Origin: Gaeumannomyces sp. JS-464
Taxonomy: Eukaryota; Ascomycota; Sordariomycetes; Magnaporthales; Magnaporthaceae
Direction: 5' to 3'
NCBI GenBank assembly: GCA_002197995.1
Contig: NGZR01000003.1
Location: forward strand, 7,254,001 to 7,318,000
Length of the DNA stretch: 64,000 nucleotides
Shown here: in pieces, positions 21,844 to 33,643 of the stretch
How the letters are laid out: every line of letters begins with the position of its first letter
Position numbering within the stretch: the stretch's first letter is position 1
The notes under the pieces: generated by a model
The model's input: only the letters and a program-made list of their open reading frames with translations
What the model was told of the DNA's origin: nothing
Databases searched by the model: none
Made by a program: the position numbers and the translations under genes

Positions 21844-23826
21844 ATGCCCTTTCAGCAAGCCCCCATCTCGGCGCAGTACTCGCGGAGGCTGGTCAACGAC
21901 CGCCTCCCGAGCTTCGTCTTTCAGGCGTGGTACTGCGACCGCGAGCTCTCTGACACGGAGCCCTACAACCAGAGGCTGGCCCGCACCATCTGGGCGTATC
22001 CAGATCCAATGCTGATGGGCCTCGTCTTTGAAGGGCGCCGGGCCCAGCCTAGAGATCTCTCGTTTGTTGCCCCTATTTCGGTAAGATTCCCATCAAGCTG
22101 ACGCCCATCCTCCTCCCTCATTTTGCAAGAAGCTAACAGGCCATCCACGTAAAAGATCCGCGTGTATGCTCGGAACTGCCTGAAGGAAACCGAGGGGGCC
22201 TTCTTTGAGCGCATCAACTGGCTCTGGGAGGTCGTGTTCCCCATTGCCGCCGAGCGTTTTCTTGGGAACCTTGGACTGAGCCCCGAGTTCTTCAACATGC
22301 ATGCTGAGACCATTGAAGGCGTCCGCATCGATAAATACACTCGCATGGCCGTGGCCAACAAGGTTAATCAGCAGATGGGCCGGCTGAGGCTCGAAAAAGC
22401 CGAGGCATATTCGACGGCGGAACTTGCGGATGGGGTGTGAGTTTCAACCTTTTCACCGTGGACTGCACCGCTTGTCACCAGGGCTAACATCTCGCCTGTG
22501 CAGTCTCCTAGCGGCATCGGCCCTGAAGCCAGTTGTTTCGAATGCCTTTTCCTCTCTCGTGGGCATGACGTCGAATCTCGGCCCGTCCTCGCTCAAGATC
22601 GGGAACATGTTTGCCGCACCACCCCCTGAAAAGCCTCAGCGTGCCCAGCAAGTCTACTCCCCCTGCTCGTGCTCGTGCTTGACCAAACACACTCAGAGCC
22701 CCTCCTCAACATTTATTACGGAGCCTTGCGAGAGTGGAATGGAGGATGTGCACAATGTGCATGGCGGCAACTGGGACGACGTAAACCAGGCCTTTGCCAA
22801 CCTTGTCAGTTTCCCCACGACGTCCCAAAGAGCACGCCCTTGCTCCATCATGGCGGCTGGCTAACTGCATGGAACCAGATATCGGATCGCCAATCCATCG
22901 ATGAGTGCGAATGGCGCAGCGCCTCAACAGCTGTAGCCTCGGCGGCCTTCCCGAGGCACTGCAAAGAGTTCAGAAAGAAGTTCGGCCAAGTCAAGGCCCG
23001 CTGGAACAATCCAGGTACGTCGTTCTTCGCAGGGTAGCGATCCCGGCAGAGCCCGCTTTTACTGACGCTCATGCCCAGAGGGCTTCCTAGAATCCGGCCT
23101 CGAGACGCACTTCCTCTGGAAGGCCGTGTCCGAGATGAGCGACCTGGCCCGCATCTACTGCCAGCTGCTGCGCACCATCACGTCCGAGGAGACGCACCAC
23201 GAGGCCATCAAGGACCACCAGCTCGGCGCCATCGGCAACACTACCACCGCCATCGGGCTCGCCTGCGGCACCGGCATGCTGGCCTACCGCTCCGTCATGT
23301 CCTTTGCCCGCAGCAAGGCGGCCTGGGGCGTGGCTCTGGCCGGGGGCGCCGTCGCCGCGGCCGCGGTCGCAGCGGTGCCGGGCAGGAAGGCCTATGGGCA
23401 CTTTATCGGCATGCGGACGTGCCGGAAGCGTGAGTCAAACGGAACAAACACCTCCTCCATCCCTATCTGACAACCAGCTAACGCCGCTGTGTGCGCTTTT
23501 CTGCAGTTGACGACGACTGTGAGGCCTTCAGGCAGGAGTTCGGCGACCTCATGCGCGTCACCGCTCTCTGCTTTGCCGCCTCGACAGGCTACGCCTCGAG
23601 GTTCAAGTGCAGCCCGGACGCCAAGGAGTCGTTCCTCAAGAGCTTCGGCGTGGACCTGGAGAAGGTCGGGCAGGAGGAGTACCAAAAGGAGCAGATCAAG
23701 AGCCGGGTGAGGAGCATGGGGCGGCATACGAGACGCTGGCACAGACGCTTAACATTATCGAGAAGAGCTGACGGGAGGGGTAGACGGTGCGAGACATTCC
23801 TTCGCATTGGCTCTTCTTTGTCTTGA
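21844..23826 (+). CDS. Unrecognised multi-exon protein with a central hydrophobic segment
   Basis: I do not recognise the family. Splice sites give a consistent gene: exons 21844-22080, 22156-22436, 22504-22804, 22879-23014, 23079-23429 and 23507 to the end. All introns are GT..AG and most have CTAAC/CTGAC branch-like motifs. A 45-nt in-frame stretch at 22652-22696 (GTCTAC..CTCAG) may be a further intron. The protein starts MPFQQAPISAQYSRR and is about 470 residues. Near residues 330-380, AIGLACGTGMLAYRSVMSF and the Ala-rich GVALAGGAVAAAAVAAVPG could be one or two membrane segments. At the 3' end the frame used runs to a stop at 23826, but a frame shifted near 23700-23712 gives GAAYETLAQTLNIIEKS and a stop at 23772, which looks more natural; a 1-nt indel there is likely. 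The neighbours give no clue to function. Confidence 0.7.
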
Positions 23827-24912
23827 TATCCACATTATTTTGCCCCTAACGGGCAGCCAATTCTTTTGCTATTCGTTGTCGTTCGGATAGTTGCGAGAAG
23901 CCTCACAGTTTGCTTCACATCTTTATAGGCAGGTCCCTACCAGATATGTACGAGGTCAACTACATCGGAATACCATGCTCATAAATAGCTTCATTTCGTC
24001 CTTTTCGTCGCCAACCTGGAAGCCAAGACCGGTTGGGTGTGATTAAGCTTAGATCGCCAAAGGCGGTCCCCCCAGACCCCACGGCGTGTGGGTTGCGAGC
24101 ACTCTGGAGCTTCCAGTTCAGGGAGCCAACTGGAGGACCCTTTAGGGGCTAAGCTTTTGGGTCAGCATGCCCAGCGGTGTTCGCTATGCGGTTCCTCGCT
24201 GGGCGAAATAGCAAAAGGTTTGGCTCCTTCAATTGCTTACAGAGGAGGCCATTGCCTGTCTCTCCGTCAGTCTGTCTACGTAGACGGACGATTTTTGGTA
24301 GAATTGAGGGTAGAGATTCACATTCAGACTGGAGGTCTCTTGCGCTAAAGATTCCCTGTGTCGGGCGATGACGTAGCGTCATACCCTCCTGTCGTCACTT
24401 GCCGTACGGTGCCTGGTGCAACCCCTGGCCCCTGCTCCGTCTGAAGCGCGTGCAGCAAATCGAGACCCGACGTCAGCCCTTAAACCCCCGCCGCTTTAGC
24501 AAGCGTTGCATTGAGGCAGTTCTATCTTGATCGGACGAGACCAAGCAAGCAGCTACCTAGGCGGAAGATTCCAAGGCAGCGGCAACCCAAACCCGTCACT
24601 GCACGCAGCTATGGCGGGATCGCTGGCAAAGGACAGCCGTAGCGCCCGTCATGGGCAGGTCTTGCCGTGCACAAGCTCAGAGCGGCGCTCTGGATGCGCC
24701 TTGGATCCAACGCCTAGGTGTGATGCAGGCTCTCTCCCACGCGGGATGCTGGTGACGTCAGAACATGGACGTCCGCTACTGCGATATCTCCAGTACAAAA
24801 CAAACACCACCCCTACCTTTTCCGTCCACAACTTCACTTTCCTCAATCCACAAAACATAGCAAGTGACCATTACCATAAACACCCACCCGAAACATAACA
24901 AAACCCGCAATC
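23827..24912. other. Intergenic region upstream of the small conserved protein
   Basis: About 1.1 kb with no credible gene. The 120 bases before 24913 are rich in A and C (for example near 24795-24905), typical of a core promoter and 5' UTR of a well-expressed small fungal gene. Confidence 0.45.
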
Positions 24913-25279
24913 ATGGACTTCGTCGGCGGCAACAAGCACAACAGCACCATGGCCTCGGGCCAGCCCGCCGCGGGCACCGAGAAGGCGGACCTGGGCGACA
25001 AGGGTGAGATGAAGCCTCGAAATACACCATCTTGCATCGGTCGCGTACTGCCAATATCCAACCAGCCTTTGACTTTGCGGCCAAGAAGGCGGGCCACCCC
25101 GTCGACCGCAGCACGGGCGAGAAGATCACCAATGCCGCCCGCAACGCCTACGAGAAGGCCACCGGATAAGTTCTTCTTTCGACTGTCTCCCGAGTTTACG
25201 GGCCGGTGACCGTGGCGATGCTAACCCCTCGTCGTTCCCTTCCCACAGAAAGAAGGTCAACCCCAAGATCTCAAACTAG
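24913..25279 (+). CDS. Small conserved ascomycete protein (about 73 residues) with a mutated splice donor
   Basis: Exon 1 is 24913-25003 (MDFVGGNKHNSTMASGQPAA...GDK), with a GGTGAG donor; exon 2 starts at 25066 after CCAG and encodes AFDFAAKKAGHPVDRSTGEK and ITNAARNAYEKATG. Small proteins with this 'D(F)..KK.GH..DR.T.EKIT..AR..YEK.TG.KV.PKISN' layout are widespread in ascomycetes; the function is unknown to me. The family's C-terminal KKVNPKISN is present as exon 3 (25249-25279, ending in TAG) after a CTAAC branch and CCCACAG acceptor. But the donor at 25166 reads ATAAGTTC where GTAAGTTC is expected. Without it the frame runs into TAA at 25167-25169 and the last nine residues are lost. This is either a G-to-A splice mutation or a base-call error. 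The protein is hydrophilic with no signal peptide. Confidence 0.75.
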
Positions 25280-26105
25280 AAACCATCCTACGAACCTAAT
25301 GCACGTACACCTGCGTCACGAATAATACGGAATCAACAGCGCGGTAGCTGTCTGCTTTCACGCACCGATAGCACAGGAATACAAAGCACAACACCAAGTT
25401 GAATAGACTGTTCCAGTGTCTTTTAATTTATCAGGAAATTTTGCAGGTGATCCCCGAGGCTTTGCTGTCCAAGAGGTAGCAGCCATGTTGACTGAGAGCG
25501 TTCAATGCGACTGGTCGGCGGAATCAAGATCCCGAGACATTGTTGGGCGGTTGCTGGGTTGGTGAAAGCACTCATTGGATCCGTGACAAAACGAACTAGC
25601 AGCCCGGGAAGAAAGAAAGTTGAAGATAATGTGCAGTGCATCCGACACGGGGTCTGGCTGGTGTTATCCAGCGAAATCACGGGATACAAAACACTGCCAG
25701 GTGTTGAAACAAAAATCCCATTTGGTGCCCTGAACTCCGCCCATTGCAGCATGTGGAAGAAAAGGAAAAGTCAAGTTAAAACAAGATAGAAGTCGGCCGC
25801 ATTTCGTACAGATGACCGTCACCGTTTTCCCTACACCCAGCGTACAAGGCCACGCTTTCCCGGAGCCTTCTCCGGGTATCAGCACTTGAAGCCCAGGAAG
25901 TCGTCAAAAGACAGGTGAAGACGGAGGAGAATAACAACAAAGACGAACATTAAGAAATGCAGAATATCCAAAAAGGTAGAGTGGAGGAAAAGGAGGAAAG
26001 AAGGCGCCGGGCAGGACAAGCGAACAACTTTGCACAAAGAGATATAGATAGAGAGACATTGCAGACATCATGGTATCGTCAACAGCTCGACTTTAAATGG
26101 GGATA
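25280..26105. other. Region between convergent genes (small protein and four-TM protein)
   Basis: 826 bases between two 3' ends, so largely 3' UTR sequence. It is purine-rich around 25900-26050. No gene-like frame is visible. Confidence 0.45.
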
Positions 26106-26878
26106 TTATGAGCCGTTGTCGGCAAACACCTGGTAGGCGATGACCATGATCCAGAGCAGGAAGATCTGCCCGATCAGGGCAAAGGCGAAGACGGCCTGCC
26201 ACGACTGGCCTAGAGTAAGGAGAAGCATCCCGTCAGCAATAGAACAGTTGGAGGAGGAGGGCTGACTGAGGCAACCGGGCCAAGCTCTGTTCGCATAAAA
26301 CACTCACATATACTCCTCTGCTCCAACCAGGCCAGTGTCTGGAGGGTCTGGCCGGCGGGGTTCTGGCTGAAGACGGCAAGGTTGCAGTTGCTGCTGACAG
26401 AGCCCGATGGACCCCACAGCTCGACCGACACGACGACGAGGCCAACCATCCACATGACGAACAGGATGAAGCCGCCTATCATAACGATCGAGGGAAGCAG
26501 TCGCCGCGAGAAGATGAGCCACAATAGGAGTATGATGAAGGCGATAACCAAACTCCCGACGATGATAAAGTATGTAAAGTACCTAAAGGATGGAAAGAAG
26601 GCTCGTGTTAGTGTCCACTGCTGGCCGCGCATCCGTGTGCGGGGATAGCCATGCCCGACAAGAGCGAGGGAGATGGGATGGATGGCGTACCATGGGATGG
26701 GTAAAAGCAGCTGGGCTTGTATGCCGATAAAGGTGGCGAAGACGCCAACGATGGTGCATGCGGCGATGAGCATGATGAGCATCCAGACGTTGAGCTGGAC
26801 GGCCGGCCAGTGGTAGCGAACCACGCGCTCGACACGCCTGCTCTCGACGAAATAGCCGCTTGTTACTGTCGACGCCAT
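26106..26878 (-). CDS. Small four-transmembrane-segment membrane protein (MARVEL-like topology), 188 residues
   Basis: Three exons: 26878-26691, 26582-26308 and 26209-26106. Introns are 26690-26583 (GTACGC..TTTAG) and 26307-26210 (GTGAGT..CTCTAG, CTGAC branch); all phases agree. The start MASTVTSGYFVESRRVERVV is chosen over an upstream in-frame Met because the extension is low-complexity. Hydrophobic segments: about residues 28-50 (NVWMLIMLIAACTIVGVFAT), 63-85 (YFTYFIIVGSLVIAFIILLL), 88-110 (LLPSIVMIGGFILFVMWMVG) and 160-182 (VFAFALIGQIFLLWIMVIAY). Between the third and fourth lie two Cys residues (SSNCNLAVF and RSICQSW) that could pair in a lumenal loop. The layout is like MARVEL-type fungal proteins, but I cannot name a family with certainty. 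Confidence 0.75.
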
Positions 26879-28974
26879 GTTTGCGGCTTGCGTATGTGCA
26901 ATGGAAGAAAAACTGGAGGGCGGAGAGCGCGAGCTCCTCAAGCTGCCAGACCGCGAGCGCAGTGCCCTTTAGTAGTCGCTGGCAGCGGCCGGTCGGACCG
27001 GTCGGCCGGGTCGGTTCGGCGTGGAAAAGCCCGTGGGCCCGCGAAGGCGCTGGGAAGAAGGCCCGGGCGGCCTGTCAAAGATGTGTCTCGGCTCGGGACG
27101 TAGGAGGAAGCGTCAGGGACGTGCGGTGGTTCGAGGTTGGACTCTCAGGGTTTCGAATGCAGGGCAAATGGTGGTGCGGCACACTGCTCGCGTCGTTAGG
27201 ACGGAGACGATAAAAGTTTCGATGGCGGATTGGACGCCGGGTTGGGATGGAAATGAAGATAAAGCCGAAGGGCTCGCGATGGCTCGCGCCGAATTGTCGC
27301 GAGCGCCTGTTGTGCTGCGATGCGGTAAATGGATTGCCCAACAATCGGGACGCAGAGAGCTGTCCTTGAATATGCCCCTTTTGAGCGGGCCGAAGTCGCG
27401 ATTTCGGAGGCAAAGAGGCAACTCGACGTCGAATCGGATTGAATGGCTGCGACGCGAGAGCCCGGCGGCGGCCCAGCGCAGCGGATGCACCAGGGAGGGG
27501 CTCGGTTGAGAGTTGGCCGGGCAATCAGGGGACCCAGGCAGGCGCTAGGCGAGCTAGCACTAGGGCTGAGCTTCAGCGGCCGATGATTTTGGCAGCGGCG
27601 CAGTGTCTGGCCCGTCTGCGGTGGGTTGACCGATCAATGGCAACGAAGGGAGAAATATCAGACGGCTGGGTTAGAGAGCGATGCCCCAGGCCGACAGAAA
27701 GGTCCACGTCGATGCGCGCTGTGCAGGCTGCCACGTCTGGTCCTCGGAGGAGCGCAGCTGGGTGGATCGATTGGGCCGCGATGCTTTCGATCGGCGCTCC
27801 AAACACAGCCCTCGAGAGCAGTGAGGCGACGGCGGTGGCGGCCAAAAGCACGTGGTGATGTCCGTTTGCGCAACCAGGCGTATGAAAAAGAAAAGAGAAC
27901 AAGATGGGAGGGATGGAAACGAACAGGTGGAGGGCAGGTTCAACAGGCAAACTCAAAGCGACAGACCCTAATTTCCCGTCTCGACCAGGCCCCGAGTCGT
28001 TCGCAAGAGGGCAATCAATGATTGATGGCAGATCAATGGGCTCTCGAGGCTCGACCGCGTTGCATTGGAAGACGGTCTCGAGCTGTGCGGGTGAGATCCG
28101 ACAGGGGTGCGCGATTCCTCCACAGCTCGGATTGGGCCTGGTCGCCGGGGAAGGAGGGGCTGTCTTGGCGGGGCTGTCCTGCAGGAGATCCATTGGATTG
28201 GAAGTCTGCCGCCTGGCAACTGCCTGCTGTTGTTTGCGGCCGGCTGCGATTTTGTTGTGCACCAAACAGAGAGAGAAAGAAAAAAAGCCGGCCTCCATCA
28301 ATCCCTCGACCCCAATGCACAACCGACCTTCAAGGCCGTTGCGAGGCTGCTCGGCACTCGATACTGGCCACATCTTACGAATGAAAACCCAATAAGCCCG
28401 ACCGGGTGCACACCGGCAAAGCGGGCAACCCAACCGGGCGGGAGCTCTCAACAGCCATCCAGTAAAGTCCTCCAATCCTCGCAATGGTATCGAAGCGGGC
28501 TAACCTGCTTAGTGCATGTGCATATCTGCGCTGGTAGCTCAGGCCATGTGCAAGTGGAGAAAAGCTGTGAGCTTGTCCGGGGCAATGCAGTGCCAATGCA
28601 GTCTGTAGTGCATGATTGTGCCCGGTCGTCGGGTCCGGCGGAGCTCTCTGCAGACCGCTGAGGCAGGGCTTGGACGGGCTCTATGATTGATTTGTGGTGT
28701 TATACGTGTTGTAATGTAAAGGACGAATTTCAGTCTCTTGTTTATCCAGTCTTCGCCAGCAGCCCCAACACCGGCGCCAGTATCCAAAAGAAGGAATGGG
28801 AAACCCCAGGAAACTCCTGTGTGCAGTACCAGCCGGGGAAATGTCTAACAGGGTGCACATGTACTAGTGGGGCAGTCATCCGTCGTCCAAAGTGATAAGG
28901 CAAGGCCAAGACCAGCGAAACCCAACCCAAAACTCGAATCCAGGTCCAGACCCAGACAGACCCTGACGCAAATT
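26879..28974. other. Intergenic region, four-TM gene upstream to arginase 3' end
   Basis: About 2.1 kb. Several overlapping frames are open but none has domain character, splice structure or consistent codon bias. No RNA gene was recognised. Confidence 0.4.
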
Positions 28975-30135
28975 CTACAACAAGCTCTCACCGAGGGCAC
29001 ACCGGACTAGGGAGCAACCCGCCCTAACGGTCTCGTGGGCCCCGGCATCCTGGTCGGCCAGGCTGGGGTTGACCTCGACCAGGTCGACGGCGACCAGCTG
29101 GCCCGTCTCGTGCACGCTCTCGCAGATAAAGTCGCCCTCGCGCAGCGTCAGCCCGCCGCGAACCGGCGTGCCTGTGCTGGGCGCCCACATGGGGTCCAGG
29201 GCATCCACGTCGAAGGATAGGTGGATCGGGGTGTCGATGCCGATGTGCGCCAGCGCCATCTCCATGACGCGCCCGATGCCGTACCGGTCAATGTCGAACA
29301 TGCTAAAGGCCTTGATCTTGTTGTCGCGCAGGATCTTCTTCTCGCCCGCGTCCACGTCGCGCAGGCCGATGTAGACGAGCTTGGACAGACTTAGGCGGTG
29401 ATCATCCTTCAGCCAGCCAAAGTACTCCTCCTTGTCCTCGGTCGCGAGCCCCGTCAGGAACGACACGGGCATGCCGTGAATGTTGCCGCTGTCGCTCGTC
29501 TCGGGCGTGTTGATGTCGGCGTGCGCATCGACCCAGATGACGGCCACCTCGCGCTGGCCGCTGAACCGCTCGCGCACGCCCTTGGCCACGCCGGCGATGG
29601 TGCCGATGGCGATGCTGTGGTCGCCGCCCAGCGTCAGCACCATGCGGCCCTTGCGTGCGTGGGCATATGTCTGCTCGGCTATGCGGCGGGTCACGGCCGA
29701 TACGGCCAGCGGCTTCTTCATGTTGCGATACGGCGGGTCTGATGCCGGCTCCAGATCCCGATAGAGGTGTACAGTGTCGTGTCCGTGCAGCCTGTAGCCG
29801 AGCTCCTCGTGCAGCTGTGTAAGGAGACCCGACTCGATCAGGGCGGCGGGGGCGGCGTCAACGCCAGGCTTACACTAGAGCCATCCAAAAGTGCTCGTGT
29901 TAGCCATGTTCGGGACTGCCAGCCGCAGACTGTGGGAGGAAGCGAGGAGAGGCAAGACAGAACGTACCTGGCCCCCAGAGAAACCGACCGCTACGACGCC
30001 GAGGTCCTCCGAGTTGGAGAGGAACTTGGATGTGACCATGGTGGTGAGCTTGACAGGCGGCTTCTTGGTGAGGTCGGGCTTGCCGTTGGACGTTCCATTC
30101 CCGTTGGTGTGGGGAGCTGCCGTGGAGGAAGACAT
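28975..30135 (-). CDS. Arginase (L-arginine to L-ornithine plus urea)
   Basis: Two exons: 30135-29968 and 29874-28975, with a 93-nt intron 29967-29875 (GTACGT donor, GCTAAC branch, CTCTAG acceptor, phase 0). The product is 355 residues, close to the usual size for fungal arginases, with a short Ser/Thr/Asn/Gly-rich N-terminal extension. The binuclear manganese motifs are intact: LTLGGDHSIAIG at about residue 140, WVDAHADINTP at about 173 and LSFDVDALDP at about 278; SGNIHGMPVSF carries substrate-loop residues. It catalyses the first step of arginine catabolism and normally acts in the cytosol. The M at 30135 was chosen because the open frame upstream to 30540 is compositionally unlike a protein. 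No frameshift is seen, unlike several neighbours. Confidence 0.93.
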
Positions 30136-31426
30136 TGGGGGCAGGCGACAAAGGGGTCGCTGATATAGGGATATCTCGGATTTGGTGAAGCGGCTGGCCG
30201 GCAGGGTCAGGAGATCGCAGGTCCGCGGACGAGACTGACAGCGGGTAGGTGAGACAAAGCGATGCAAAATATGGAGAACAAAGAGGACGAGAAGAGATCG
30301 CCGAGGGCTAGTTCTCGGTGCTTTTGGCGGGGAGTCGGGGTGGCAGAGACAGAGGCTGTCTGAAGCTGGACCAGGGTGCAGGTATAAATCTACACGTGCT
30401 ACGTAGATGCCGATGCGCAACGGCGTGGAGAGGACGAGGGTTGGGGGTCCAGCTGGGGTGGGAGAGGTGAGGGAGTAATAGGCCGGGGGAGCAGGCTCGA
30501 GTCTGACGGGCGCCGCGGCGTAGGCGTTTGGCGTTTGCAAGGGCGTCGGGCCAAGCCCTCAACGGCGGCATTCGATCGATGGAGCTGGGTCGGGGCTGGC
30601 CCGTGACGGTGGGGCCCAGCCGCCAGTGCGGTGGCCACTGTGGGTGGACCAGGCCGGCGAGCCCCATCACGGCGCCTTACGCCTTACCCCTAAGTGCAGG
30701 TACAAGCCACGCAGCCAGGCCGACCTTACCCCTAAGTGCAGGTGGCCCAAGCAGTGTGTCACATTTGTGATAACGCATTGCGGCCGAGGCCAGGGCCCGC
30801 GAGCGACCGACTCGGCAGATGCAGCGTCGACAGGATGCTGACTCGATTATCGGCGGCCTTGTCGAGTCGCTGTCTGGGCTAGTGCTTACCTCAACGTCAG
30901 GTTGGAGTGCACTCCTGCTTCCACGCGCGTCAATCAGCGGTAGCTCCAGATTGAATTCAATTCCGTGTTGCAACGCGGTCGGAAGAAACCGTATCGAGCT
31001 GGGGCTGGGAATCCATGCCGGCAAAACAGGGCCGAACGAACTTGTGCAAACCCCGGCTGCCGTCTCGTTCCATCACATGGCCCTTAAGGTCGATCCGCGG
31101 ACATTTTATCGCCGAAAGAAGCTCTGTCAACTTTTCTGGAAGCGGTCAGCTCGATTGATTGGAGCTCTGTGGGAGGGAGCTGCTGGTGGTGGGCTGCACC
31201 CCTGCAAGCGATGACGGCATTGCGCCGAGTCCAGCCGGCGGTAGCCATAACCGCACGGTGTGAAAACTTCGAGCTGACAAAGTCAGCTGCACGTGGCTCA
31301 GCACCTCGGCGTCCAAACCAACGCCTTCGCCTGTTGGGCATTTCTTTTTACATAACGCTATCGCACATGATCTTTTGCTCGAGACTCGCCGCAATGGTAG
31401 ATCCCTGGACGACATGACCAGCGACC
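30136..31426. other. Arginase upstream region
   Basis: About 1.3 kb between the arginase start and the end of the GT90 gene, which is transcribed in the same direction. The only distinctive structure is the duplicated 20-bp motif at 30682-30743. No gene is visible. Confidence 0.45.
30682..30743. repeat. Two identical 20-bp direct repeats, 42 bp apart, upstream of arginase
   Basis: CCTTACCCCTAAGTGCAGGT occurs at 30682-30701 and again at 30724-30743, base for base. Each copy contains CCCCT, the core of the stress response element bound by Msn2/Msn4-like zinc-finger factors. The pair sits about 550-610 bp upstream of the arginase ATG. An exact 20-bp duplication in otherwise unique sequence suggests a paired regulatory site, though a chance local duplication is possible. 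Confidence 0.55.
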
Positions 31427-33643
31427 TCAGCCGGCACGCGGCCTGTCTGGCGCCAGCAGATCGTCGACAAAGCCCATGCGCTCGCGCCGTTCGTCGCTGA
31501 CGCGCGCGTACTCGAGCAGCAGCCGCAGCACGTAGACCAGCATGTCCTCGCGCCGCAGCACCCGCGCCGCCCACTCGCGCCCTGCCGTCGCCATCTTCTC
31601 GGCCTGTGCGTCGTGCGCAAACGCCCGCCGCCGCCGCCGCCGCCCCGGGGTCCGCGTAGCCGACAAAGTACTCCATGATGGCGTGCCAGTCGCCCATGCG
31701 CGTGTCCATGGGCACAAAGTGCCGCCACGCCACTAGCCGGCTGTCGTGCCACTCGCGGAACATGGTCGCCTTGATGGGCAGGCTGGTGCTGCGCAGGAAC
31801 GACAGGTACCGCCCGCTGAAGCTGTTGCCGTCTACGTCGGGCAGGTACTTGTGACTGAACATGGAGTCCAGCGCCACCCCGCCCGCCACCGCGAAGTACG
31901 GCGACGTGTAGTGGCACTCGTTGTGTGCCTCGGGCTCGGGCCGGCAGTTGAGGTCCATAAACGCCGTGTCCGACCACCCCGCCGTCCACTCCCCCAGCCG
32001 GTCGTCCGCCTGCGCCGCCAGCCCGTAGCCCTCGTCCGGCGCCGCAAAGTTTCCCGCCCACGGCTCTGGGCGTCTCGCCCGTGACGAGTGCCGCCTGCTG
32101 CTGTTGCTGTCGCTGTTTTTCTTCCCTGTCATCATCATCTTCTTTCTTTCGTCCTCGGCGAACTGCAGCTGCGTCGCGTTGTTCATGGCTACGAACCGGT
32201 GCCGTTGGAAGCCGCGCCAGTTGTTCTCCCGAGACTGTCCGCCTGTGGCGACGCCGCGCCAAAACGCCCGGCTGTGCTTGATATTCCACGGCATATCCGC
32301 GGCCGACCCCTGGCCGGCCTCGAACCGGTCGTCGCGGCTCCAGTACATGGGCGCCGGCAGAAGGATTTCGTTGTTGATCCCAAGCTTGCTGCCGCCGAAC
32401 AGCGGGAACAGCGTTTTGGTTGACTCCATCGTCAGAGGTTCGATGAAGGAGCCGTGCAACCCCGCATGTCCGGTTGATGGCATGGCGAAGTCGCCAGTGT
32501 GGGTTCGACAGGAAGCCACGGTACGTGTGCGGCGCAGCGTTGCTGCTCTCAATTTCGGGCGCGTAGTCGAACGAGGACAGCGACGGCGTCCTGCGCGCTG
32601 GCGAGTCTGGGTGGCAGCCCCGGCGGGCAATGTCCCAGTAGGATCCTATGTGCGTCAAAGGGGAATCAAATCAGTTGGCTCCTACTGGCTTGCAAGCACA
32701 ACCTCTGAACGTCTAGCTGCTGCGTGCTGTCGGCACTCACCACTTCGCTCCCAACGCTTGGCCTCGGCCATGGCCGTACGATCTGACCCCTGGCCGCCCA
32801 CCGGCAAAGACTCAAAGGTCTTCACTGCCTCCTTTGGATCAAACAGCGTGCGCGTCTTGGCCGCTTCGGCCATGTACTTATCCACCTGCTCCCACGGCGT
32901 GACAATGCGCGGCTCGTCCATAGCGTTGAGGGGTATGTCCATATCGGGCAGGAGTTGCTCGATATGCTGCAGCATGTCGACCAAGATCACGGTCCAGAAC
33001 CAGTCGCTGCTCGAGCTCGCGGAGCCGTTGCGCACGTTGATGGTCATCTCAAAGTCCCAGGCCTCCTTGCGGATCTGTTTGGGGTCCAGAGCCCAGAACG
33101 GCTCCAGGTCGTGGTATATCTGGTCCCAGAACTCCTCGACCATGACGGCATGGTTGGCCCACGCGTACTTGTACCACACGTCGAAGCCAGGCGGTGGGTG
33201 CCGGCCGCGGCGCTCCCGGTACCGCATCGCTGCCTCCTCGATGCTGTGGGACTCGTGCGCCAGCATGGCGTCGAAGCGCGCGCGTCTGCATCTCGCATCA
33301 GCCTGTCGATCGGGTGGTCCGCTTTGCCGTCGCCGCTATTGGGCAGCGTCGCCGGCTGCTCAGGCCCGCGAAGCAGCGGCTGCTGTGGTGGTCTTGGCCC
33401 CAGTCCCTTCTTTTCGTCATATCTCCACGTCTGGCCCCTGCTCTTCTGCGCCCCTCCGGGACTTTGTGCGAACCTGTACGTCCTCAGGTACGACTGCCGG
33501 GACGTCCCTTGGAGGTAGTAGAGGCAGATTACGAGGACAATGGCCATGCCGACTATCCTGACGACCGAGGATGGCCTGTGGGGCCGTCGGAAGGTCGGGG
33601 TGAGCACAGTCTTGGCAGCCACTGACAGTGATCGGCTCCCCAT
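31427..33643 (-). CDS. GT90/CAP10-like glycosyltransferase, type II membrane protein, with three apparent frameshifts
   Basis: The protein starts at 33643 with a short basic tail, then a single membrane anchor at about residues 27-45 (VVRIVGMAIVLVICLYYLQG), as expected for a Golgi type II enzyme. CAP10-family landmarks follow: PIDRLMRDADARFDAM-like lead, HPPPGFDVWYKYAWANH, DMPWNIKHSRAFWRGVATGG, FMDLNC, and SGRYLSFLRSTSLPIKATMF followed by REWHDSRLVAWRHFVPMDTR near the end. The family transfers xylose or related sugars to capsule or cell-surface glycans. One intron: 32741-32646 (GTGAGT..CACATAG). Three frame breaks: an extra dinucleotide in the GCGCGCGC run at 33276-33284, an extra base near 32493, and a slip in the GCC repeat at about 31626-31645. 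With those breaks bridged the frame ends at 31427. Each break falls inside conserved sequence and both sides stay family-like, so errors or recent mutations are likely. Confidence 0.8.

Noticed and set aside
27573..28484. 303-codon minus-strand frame in the region upstream of the four-TM gene
   Set aside because: Overlaps open frames on the other strand, with no domain, splice logic or codon bias to favour it.
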